A DNA stretch of 64,000 bases from Bolinopsis microptera. Its lineage: Eukaryota; Ctenophora; Tentaculata; Lobata; Bolinopsidae. The DNA lies in NCBI RefSeq assembly GCF_026151205.1, contig NC_087082.1, positions 6,827,908-6,891,907 of the forward strand. Direction: 5' to 3'. The notes below the pieces were generated by a model that searched no databases, had not been told where the DNA came from, and worked only from the letters and a program-made list of their open reading frames with translations. Both the position numbers and the translations under genes were made by a program. Below, piece after piece: positions 41,101 through 52,529 of the stretch (positions are counted from its first letter, which is position 1; each line of letters starts with the position of its first letter).

Positions 41101-44100
41101 GATCATGCGTATCTTACAATTCAGCAATATAAATGTTCTGACACACTTTACATATTATATATTACTATTGTGACGGTACATTATTATGTGCTATTATTCC
41201 GTTATATGGGGAGAGACGTTAATAACCCAGAACTTATTACCCTAACGTGAGATTTACATCGTGATCCCCTTAATAATGAATGTTGTGAAATAAAAAGTTA
41301 AGTATTTTCACTGTTAAAAGATCACTTATTATTTTATTTTCTTGAGTTAGAGCAGCATCGTGAAAATGTGAAGTATTTCTCCTCGTGACAGCTAAGAAGT
41401 ATGCAATTTAAAGTATCATATAACGTAAAGCATCTAAGGAGAAAACTAAAGTATGGAATCTAATTTTGTGTTCATAAATTCGGTTGCTTAAATAAGTTGA
41501 ATATGCAAAGTATTTATTAATGTGAGAACTAAATTAATTGAGTTATCCAATGGTCATTTTATCCAAATCTGACCATATCATTAACCCAGTATAGAAAAAA
41601 CACTTAACAATCTTATTATAATTGTCTTCTATTATGGTTACTCTATTATATTGGGGGGGGGGGGGGTCCAAGGGGAACTTTGGGGAACTTTGGGAAAGTC
41701 CCCCAAGATTTCTGAAGTTCCCCAAAAAAAAGTTCCCCAAAACTCCCCAAAGTTCCCCAAAATTCCCCAAAATTATTCAAAATTATTTAAAATTATTCAA
41801 AATTATTCAAAATTTCTCTAATATACATTAATACCCATTAATGTTAACATGTATGTTATTATAAGGTATAATCTTAACTTACTTGTTGATACTTGCAGCA
41901 TGATAATTTGTTTGGCATTATAATTTTTTTGGGGAACTTTGGGGAACTTTGGGGAATTTTGGGGAATTTTGGGGAACTTTCTGAAGTTCCCCAAAAAAAA
42001 GTTCCCCAAAATTCCCCAAAATTATTTGTTTCATTGATAATTTTTTGGGGAACTTTGGGAAAGTCCCCCAGGTTTCCTGAAGTTCCCCAAAAAAAAGTTC
42101 CCCAAAGTTCCCCTTGGACCCCCCCCCCTATATTGCCCTTTGTTAAATACATATATTATATAAATAGAACCATAACCGCACGATTCTCAACAAATATAAT
42201 ATTGTCTCCTTTATAAGAGTATGCTTTTTATTATTTTATCAACTTATAGAATACATTTAAAGCTCCAACATGGAAATGTGAAGTATTTCTATTGTGAGAA
42301 GTAAGTTACCTAACGGCTAACGACGACTAGTCCTAATCTGACCACCTTGACCACTACTATAAATAAATACTCCTCTCCCGTGATAATTGCCGTCTATTAT
42401 TCTCACTCCATTATATTTGCCCTTTGTTATATAATATTTACAGCAAGTAAGACAGTGGTTCGGAAAGTATATATAATATATAAGTGTACCATGTGAGCCT
42501 CCCGACGAGCTGATAAGATTTGTGTTATATTATTTAGAACACCTGCGGAATGCGTGTGTCGAGTGAACGCACTGAAAATATCAAATTTCCGGCCAGACAA
42601 TAGCGGAGGGAAAGTGAGAATGTATGATACGTGTGTTAGAGGACCTAGCCTCTAGAGTCTAGAGTGTGTTTGAGGACCTCTAGAGTGTGTTAGAGGCTTA
42701 GTTGTAGTGAACGCTGAACTTAGTCGTACTGAACGTACGTTCCAATCATTTTGTAGTTTAGAGGTCCTTTAACACACTCTAGAGGTCCTCTAACTTAGAG
42801 GACCTCTAGAGTGTGTTAGAGGACCTCTAGAGTGTGTTACTCTAGAGTGTATTAGAGGACCTCTAGAGTGTGTTAAAGGACCTCTAAAATGTGTTAGAGG
42901 ACCTCTAGAGTGTATTAGAGGACCTCTAGAGTGTGTTAGAGGACCTAGCCTCTAGAGTGTGTTAGAAGACCTCTAGAGTGTGTTTGAGGACCTCTAGAGT
43001 GTGTTAGAGGACCTCTAGAGTGTGTTACTCTAGAGTGTATTAGAGGACCTCTAGAGTGTGTTAAAGGACCTCTAAAGTGTGTTTGAGGACCTCTAGAGTT
43101 GTTACTCTAGAGTGTGTTTAAGGACCTCTAGAGTGTTTTTGAGGACTTCTAGAGAGGCGTAACACACTGTCTTTGTGGAATTTAGTTCTGAATGATGCAG
43201 CTTGTCAGAAAGAAGCCTGTACTTACAACTCATGTCAATAGCATTTCCATCTGTTTCACAATTCAAAACTATTGGAAGATTGACTAACTGATCCTTCTTA
43301 AACGCTTGAGGGTTATCTCACTGTCTCAGTAGTAAAATAACGTATGTAACAACAATATACTCACGATAATTATAAGAAGCGTGTCCTGGCTCACTGTGTA
43401 AACCGCGTTAATGAATCAAGCATGTCCACTCGACTGTCTCGCCTAAGGGTCCTCCAACTACTCCACGGAGGGCCCGTAATAAGCTGAATATAGAGTAAAG
43501 TATATACTGGTAATAAGCTGAATATAGAGTAAAGAATATACTGGTAATAAGCTGAATATAGAGTAAAGAATATACTGGTAATAAGCTGAATATAGAGTAA
43601 AGAATATACTGGTAATAAGCTGAATATAGAGTAAAGAATATACTGGTAATAAGCTGAATATAGAGTAAAGAATATACTGGTAATAAGCTGAATATAGAGT
43701 AAAGAATATACTGGTAATAAGCTGAATATAGAGTAAAGAATATACTGGTAATAAGCTGGATATAGAGTAAAGAATATACTGGTAATAAGCTGACCCTAAG
43801 CTGAATATAGAGTAAAGAATATACTGGTAATAAGCTGAATATAGAGTAAAGAATATACTGGTAATAAGCTGGATATAGAGTAAAGAATATACTGGTAATA
43901 AGCTGGATATAGAGTAAAGAATATACTGGTAATAAGCTGGATATAGAGTAAAGAATATACTGGTAATAAGCTGAATATAGAGTAAAGAATATACTGGTAA
44001 TAACTAATAAGCTGAATATAGAATAAAGAATATACTGGTAATAACTAATAAGCTGAATATAGAGTAAAGAATATACTAGTGTATATGTTGTGTTCATCAC

Positions 44101-46616
44101 ACTTCGTGTTGTGACGTCAGGTGAAGATACAGTGTACGCTAATATTTAGATACTGTCGCGTTGAGTTGGTACAAGGTAGGAACTAAACCTGACCATTTAT
44201 TAAAAATCAATCCGGGGTTATTTATTTTAAGAATTTACAGTTGAGTTTACTTCTTGGACACAGTGTCCTGACGCAATTGCTAAATCTCTCTTGCGTATCG
44301 GGATACCTGAAATGGTAGGATAAGCTGAATAACTCTGGACAAAGTATGTAGTCTCGATAAGTTTGACGTTTTTTGACGGGGAATGATGCTTGGTATTGTA
44401 AGTGGGAGCCCAGAGCAATTCCTGTCGCAATATATTACGCAGGTTTATTCGCTTTGAAAATAAGATAAAATAAGTACCTTGCATTCTTGGAATACTTTCT
44501 GGAATGTTATCTGTAAAACCACACGCAGTAAATGGCAATAAATGGCAATGTCTACAGAAGTAAACGTAAAGTTTCGGTTTAGATATTATACCAATGTTGT
44601 AATATAAATGTCAGTTTCCCTAGAATTATTTCATTTCTGTAGTGAAAGTGTATATTAAGGGATATTAAGTGATCAATCCTGGCTAGACTTCTCCAGTCAC
44701 GTATTTTGGCGGTAATTCTTGACAAATGAACTCGAATAATTCAACATTATTTTAACGCAATTCATATTACGTATCAAAGTGGCTAAGTAGGCCTAAGTGG
44801 CGATTCATTTAAATTCCATGTTCTAAAGTAATAAGTACAATTTAAAGTATTACATATTTTATAATAACATCTGCATAAAAGACAAAACCTCAGAATGGAA
44901 TCTAATAAAATTGTATTAATGAGTTTAGTTGCTTTAGTAAGTTACATGTAGGTCATAAGTGAGTTAAATTACCGACATTATACATACTCTAGCTCGATAA
45001 TAAATAATTATACACTGAAGGAGATTCAGCATGGTATTTGATCAACGCTCATACAATACTCCTCACCGAAAATTAGTGTCTGTAATCTCCACAAATTCTC
45101 TCTCTGTTTAGTGTTTAGTGTTTAGGCCCTACCCGGGTCCGCGACAGGAGGCTGTAGGCCGTAAACACGAGTTAATTTACAAGTATAACTAGCTAACTCT
45201 ATTTAAAATGGTTTAACTGTTTCTCGTTGAAAAAGGTAGCAATCAGACCTTATATGGCAGATTGGGATGCGGGTATGTTACACGACCAACGAGAGTAGGG
45301 ATAGAGTCAGTGTGTTGTTACCGCCTACGATATTATATAAGATAACACTGCTACAAAGAAATATTATATCAGCTATAATCCTTAAATATCAGCTAGAATC
45401 TCACCTTATCTGCTATTATCATAAAATATCAGCTATAATCCTTAAATATCAGCTAGAATCTCACCTTATCTGCTATTATCATAAAATATCAGCTATAATC
45501 CTTAAATATCAGCTAGAATCTTACCTTATCTGCTGTTATCATAAAATATCAGCTATAATCCTTAAATATCAGCTAGAATCTCACCTTATCTGCTATTATC
45601 ATAAAATATCAGCTATACTCCCCAAATATAAACTATTATTAAGATTTAATTCCGCGATATCAGCTAGAATAATGTAGAACTAGGCATATCACTGAACCGT
45701 GTATAAATTGGAAAGATGTTTCAGTTCATATCGGCCCGATAGTCGTTTTTGTAAATGCTTTATCATGTGGTATCTGTTTTTGATGTTGAAACTTTAGCCG
45801 CCTCTCGAGCATCATAATCACGAAATATGTGAACTTTCCGCGTTGTTTTCTGTGTGGTACTCTTCAGAATTTAATAGGCGGTTATTTCATGACGCCGCTA
45901 TTACGAGAATTGAGATGTATGAAAAGGCTAAGCTTATAAATGTAACAAAAGTCGGGCAAGTTTAGGGGATGTACCCTAAAATTCCTTAACCGTGGCCGGT
46001 GTTATAAATTGAATTTCAAAATATCCTAATCCGCTGTGATGTTAGATATAACAGCATATTTTTGTGAAATTTGTCCCGGAATTCGAAACACTGTCATAGA
46101 TATGTAACGAGGTTTTCAGATAAAAAGTGTTCGTGATATTGGAGGAAACCGAAAATTTTCAACTTGTTAAACTCATACTCGACTTGTTAAACTCATACTT
46201 CGACAATCGAAGAATACGTAGGAAAAAAAAGCTGCAATTTTTAAATTTCAATCATTTTTGACATTGCAACCATTTCAGTGAGTGGAGCGGCAACCCCCGG
46301 CGGACTGCAGAACGGAGCAATGTTCCACACCTGTGTGCACGGAGTACAGAAGAGATTCTGTAAGAGCATGTCCTGCCAGACCTTCAAGAGGAACAGCACC
46401 AACAGCAGCAGTGGGAACGTTTCAACCAACAACAAGGAACCCCAGAGGTCAGTCCTAAGTTTAGTTAGTTTTAGTAGCTCAATAAAGTTCGTTTGTGGTA
46501 ATAATTCGTTTGTGGTAATAATGAATCATGTCAAATAATTATTTCTAAATCACGCACACCTGCGCCCCATGTAACAAAGATGTAAGTGATGATTATAAAC
46601 CATTACCACCTGCTCA

Positions 46617-46703
<87 letters not shown>

Positions 46704-49700
46704 CCCTTGTCTCCAACTCTCTTTCTCTCTCCATTGACTGACCCCTCTCTCCCCAGATCACGACTCCTGGAAGACTTCCGGAACAACCTGAGTCCGGGAC
46801 TCCAGCTGAAAAACCTCCAACACCACATAGTTGAGTTCAGCAAGGACCAACACGGCTCACGGTTCATCCAACAGAAACTGGAGAAAGCCTCTGATCCGGA
46901 GAAGAACATGGTGTTCAGGGAGATACTTGACTCCGCTTACTCGCTCATGACCGGTCAGTAATTATTTACTGTAAATTATGTGTAATATTTTATAAGTAAC
47001 TTTATCGATTGATTAAAGAGTGATGACAATCTCCATTACGTTATCAAATAACAGAATTCACCTCAATAATGATATCGTATTTGGAATCTGGTAATTTGTG
47101 AGCGATGAAAGAAGGTTAATCAAATAATTAGTGAACGGGGTCAGTCAATTTCAATGGGTAATTAACAAACAACATGATGAAAGTTTGGAGGGGTTATCAG
47201 AGTGCATGTAAAATAAGAGTACATATTACCGTGGTGTGTGTGTGGGAGAACACAGGGATAAAGGGTGTTGACATGTGAAAATGAGGGTTTTGTTTTCCCC
47301 TTCCGAGTCATGTTCGGGTGATATTAGTCTAATATATCAACTTCCCCCGGTCAATTTATAGAGAGGGGAAATTTGATTGGTGGGTGGTGATGTGGGAACC
47401 AGTTTCACAGAATGGAGCATCATAATGTTAAACTGTGAGATGAAATTCAGAGAATTTGGTAATCATTCAGAGAAAAGACACAGCAAATTACATGTTTATT
47501 CTGTGTAAGGTGGTTACTGGTTAATGTGTCACAAGAACTTAATATCTTCAATTTCAAAGCCTCATCGTAAGGTGGCGCTCAAATCCTCATATATGATATG
47601 ATCACAAAACGTTTAACATTTCAAAGGCAACTTGTCCGAGCTCTTGACAGTAAGTCACCAAATATTACTTTAATTCAATCTTGCTTTCCTCCGTCAAAAT
47701 AAATGATATTATCCATATTGTTGAGATCTCATAAATCATTATTCATAATCCATCCAAACTCTCGACAATCCATCACTCTCGAGTATCGACATTCCATCAC
47801 AAGTATAAAGATAGTGAAATACAGTACCACGCACACCTTTCACTCACATATAACTTTATTTACAAAAATATCTATAATTTTCATTTAAATAGAAATAACT
47901 TGACAAAGAAGACGAATGGAAGCATCCACTCAGTTGAAAATCCCGATTATATTTTCTCCGTTTTCAGACGTGTTCGGTAACTACGTGATCCAAAAGTTCT
48001 TTGAATACGGAACTGAACCACAGAAAGAGGAGCTTGTGGGACTTATCAAGGGGCACATGCTCCATCTCGCTCTACAGATGTACGGCTGCAGGGTCATACA
48101 GAAGGCTCTGGAATGTGTGAACAGGACGCAGCGAGGGGGACTGGTACGTGTTTGTTTTGTTTACCAGTTCTTCGGTTATTTATTAAGTTATGTTAACTTT
48201 GCTTGACTAAGTTAATGCTAACATTTAAACTAAGATAACCTGTCGTGGGTGGATATAAATAGATCTAAACGTTGAATCTATGTATCCACTGAATGGGATA
48301 CAATAGGAGTTTTTGTTTTCCTTTTAAAAAAACCCGATAACCTCAGTTTTAATGCTCTTATCCGGTACTATTCATGGGACCTATGAGTTGTCTAAGAGTT
48401 AAAGCTATTTAGGTTTTAAGTCTAATTTGACGCCAGGTATCTCATTATAGAGTATGTACATGTCATGCCAAGTACTCCTCCTAAACTTGATCTTCATTCA
48501 TTGTTATAATTGCCTATCAATGGGATGGATTAAAATGTAATTATTTCCTCACTAAGTTAGTTAGCCCATTTGTTTGTTACCTGCACGTGCGATTGAATAC
48601 CGCAGTTTTAACGAATTATCTTATTATATCGATGGATCCATCACATGACCCAAAAGATTATTAATAGCTATCAGCTTATATCCCCATCTTCTGAAAATGA
48701 TCGGATTATTGCAAACATTTTAAATCTTACTGTTTTTAAGAGATCGCTCTTAAAACCCATTCCTCGGAATTCCATTAATACAGTCGGAATTGTAATACTC
48801 AAAAGCGATCCCACTGTGAATGAACCGACTGCATTTAAAATGAGTACGAATAAACCTAACATATTTTCAGGTGAAAGAGCTTGAGGGGAATGTGTTGCAG
48901 TGCGTGTTGGACCAGAATGGTAACCACGTGGTACAAAAGTGTATTGAGAAAGTTGACCCGGAGTCCCTGTCATTCATTATCAACTCCTTCAAGGGGGAAA
49001 TCTACAAGCTTAGTACCCACGCGTACGGCTGCAGAGTTATTCAGGTATGAACATGTTTTAGTTTCAAATTACTGTTCTCGATCGAGTCTATATTTAGAGG
49101 CACTTTCTCACGGGGTCATGGTGGACCACAGAGTTTTGTAAATTTCTTTGCCTTCTTTTCTCGGTTCGAAATAAAATTGCCTACTTATGTACGTAGAAGC
49201 ATTGAATAATATCGGTAAAAGCCAGCACATACACAAACTTAGTACAAGTACACACCACAACGCACATCATCGCAGTTTAGTCGGGTGTCGAAATTTAAAA
49301 TATCATGTGTGTGGGTGTAAATTTAATGAGACCACAGCTTTATCTACTAATTTTATTTTGCTAGCAGCAGCTCTTATCGCCCACTGTACAGATGCAATGT
49401 TATTGGGAGTGTTGTTTGTTGTAAAATTCCAGAGACAGAAAAAAGAAAGAAGGGGGGGGGGGGGGGGGGTAGGGTGGTGCACTGTGAATAATTCCGCTAA
49501 GTGATGGGATATTCGAAATATAGCTGCGTGGCTTGAGTAGAGAGCTAAAGTAGTTCTTCTGAAGTAGTTAATGGATTTTGTGGGCGTTGGCTCCCAGACT
49601 GACTGCTGCTACCGTGTATTATTTAAAGATCGATTAAATTAAGTGGAAGCTGTCTCAAAATCGGGAGAAGATTTATTTTGGATTGGCCAACGGCCCGTCG

Positions 49701-52492
49701 TTCAAGTGATAATGCCGATACGTCCAGCGCGTTCTCCTTCTGAGAATTAGAACCATAAGGATAAGGGAGGATAATCTGACCAAATTCTTACTCAAATCGT
49801 TGCTAACTCTCAAGCTGGGCCGGTTTCGCCCAGGAAGAGAATAACACCCTATATTTGCAGAGGATTCTGGAGTATTGCCCGACCTCTCAAACCAGACCGA
49901 TTCTAGACGAGCTGCTGGACCATACCGAGCAGTTGGTACAGGACCAGTACGGCAACTATGTGATACAGGTGAGTGTGTGCTTAGTTAACTTAATCTGCTT
50001 AGTTCAAATCAACTTGGGTAGCTTAAAGCAACTTGGGAAGCTTTATTCAGCTTAGTTTGTCAAGGTGAAAACGACAGTTGAGTGTATCTTTCTTCAAGAG
50101 TATTCTAGATTATTATTCTTATTGGGAACTGTTGTTGATACCCTCCGCCACGCGGGGCGTTAAGACCATTCCCACAAGCTGTACGTACTTGTTCAATATC
50201 TAGTCCACCGACCCACAGATGGTGTTACTAAACAGTTCGGCCTGCACCGTGGACTATTTTAATCGAACGTTTTACTTGACATCCATTAGTACAAATCTCA
50301 CTCTGAACAAGGTGTCTTCCTTTTTGATCAAAACAAAAACTTCTACTATACGGTACGCCTTAGTATTGAATAAAGTGCCATTTTCTCCTCCCAGCAATTT
50401 GATCACATGATTGCTCTCTGTTACGACCACCTTGCATCACTATTTCACGCGCTGTCAAACTCCTGTGAATGTGACCCAGTGTGTAAGACTTTATGTAAAC
50501 TCTCTCGAATTTGATTAAAGCGCTGAGCGCAGTGCAATTTAACCCCCCCCCCCCCCCAAACTCTACATTAATATATCTGTTTTTGGGTTCATCACATGCA
50601 CACCTGGAATCGTTTACAGTTTAAAAGAATGTAAATCTGAAAAACACTTCCGTTCACTGGGGCCGTTGTTTCTGTGTTGTTCTGAAAATAAAATACTCGG
50701 AGCCCACAATTCGAAGCCCACATTTCACGTACTCTAAAACCCTCCCCTTATCAGTGCAGTGCAAATTAAAGTTCTGTCCTACTCAAATGTGTTATTCAGT
50801 GTAAAACACTCTAGAGGGGTGGTGTTTGATTACAGAACTTTCAAAACCAAACGTGGATATTACAATATTACATCTGAAAGTGGGAACGTTGGCGACGCTC
50901 TTACAATTCTCACCGCACGGAACATGAGCTTATTCAGATGTTTACAGCGACACACCACCGAGGCCCCGTTATTTTATCTCCCTCAGCTCTGTCAACATCG
51001 CATATTATGGTTCTTTGAACCACATGATAGTGGTTCTGCATATATGATAATTGTACAGTGAACTCTGTGGTACTGTTTACACGGAGGTAACCACGTAGTG
51101 TTGTAATCAATATGGGGCCCACATGCGGGTTGTTGTACATTTTTAGAGTGTTTATAGAGGGGTGGGTGGTTGTATTTGTTACCGAGAAGGGGTGGGTGGT
51201 TGTCTTAGTCAGGCTGTACAGTGTACGGTATATGTGTACGGTATATGTGTACGGTACAGTGTGCTGTACACTGTACGGTACATGTGTGGTAATGTGTGTT
51301 ATTATATAGAGCCGCTCCTGCTACCTAATTAACGAGCAATCACTAAGCTAAACAACTAACCCGTATAGTATAGTGCCCCCGTCATTCCCGCTTTATTATA
51401 AGATATCCACCGTGCTCCCTGTCGAGAGAGAAAGAGAGAGATAGCTAGAGTTCAGTGGTGTACGCTATAAAGTCCGTCTTAAAGTGGACTGCCTTAAACC
51501 GCAACCGTGCATCAAGTTGCCTGTTCATTATTTCCTCAAATGTTGATGGCTTTTTAAAGATCAATCTCTTAAATGATCAGGATGCCGGAAAGGCATTAGT
51601 GGATCTCGTCCATTTATTTTAAGTGGACATAATATGTCAATGAATGAACATACTTAAAATTCAAGATTTGAACGGACTGCTCCCCCTTATACTCAATCCA
51701 ATGTGGCACAGAAACGTAAAACTATAGACCATATTATGATCTGAAAAATGAACAGATCAGTGTGTAGCTGCCGTCTAAATCTACACTACCAACTTGTTAA
51801 CGTACTATAGAGTCGGGTACCCTAACTCTAGTTCTGTTAACACCTGAGAATGATTACCTAAGCGTCTTGCAAACAGCTCTGCAGCCAACTAGCACTAAAG
51901 TTGTAACAACAAAGCCAGTGTTTCTTATCAGTAAGGGTAGCTGGGCTAGAGCCAAGTTTTGCGGTTAGTTGTGGTGGTTGTACGATCCACTTCGCCGCTT
52001 CACTAACCGCTCCACTTTCACTCCCCCCCCCCCCCCCCCTCGTTCTGTGTACCCCCTCGTTCTGTGTACCCAGACATTGAGTCTGTGGTTATTGTTCGTC
52101 CGTGGTGGTACGCGTGTTCGCCATGTTTTGTCGTGGTAGATCCTGATTGTACCCCCCCTCCCTCCTGATTTACATTTCAAATGTCCACTCTTAATTGAGA
52201 CGCCAAGTTCTGGTTACCCAGACGTTGGAGATTTATGTGTCTCTGTAGCATATAATACGGATATTGTTTGTCAGTGGTAAACTCGTCTGTTTCCTGTGTT
52301 TTGTCATGGTAGATCCTCATTTACATCTGAAAACCACCTTCCTTTGTAAGGCCCGTGGGTGTCTCTTAACAAAGTCAGGGTTGTTTAACATGACGCACGT
52401 GCACCTATGTTTTGACATCGGAACCCTCCCCGAACCAACTAGGAACCACTCCGAGTGAAGTACTCAGGGCATCTGTAATTAGGTTTGGTTTA

Positions 52493-52529
<37 letters not shown>

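Noticed and set aside
41543-42216. Frames reading [13 protein letters not shown] on both strands
   Set aside because: Translation of the GGGGAACTTT foldback repeat, not a protein gene.
43408-44100. 230-codon minus-strand frame rich in [13 protein letters not shown]
   Set aside because: A stop-free 34-bp repeat cycling through three frames inside a Pumilio intron on the opposite strand.
50759-51061. 100-codon plus-strand frame in a Pumilio intron
   Set aside because: No ATG start, no family signature, and it lies between two securely joined PUF exons.
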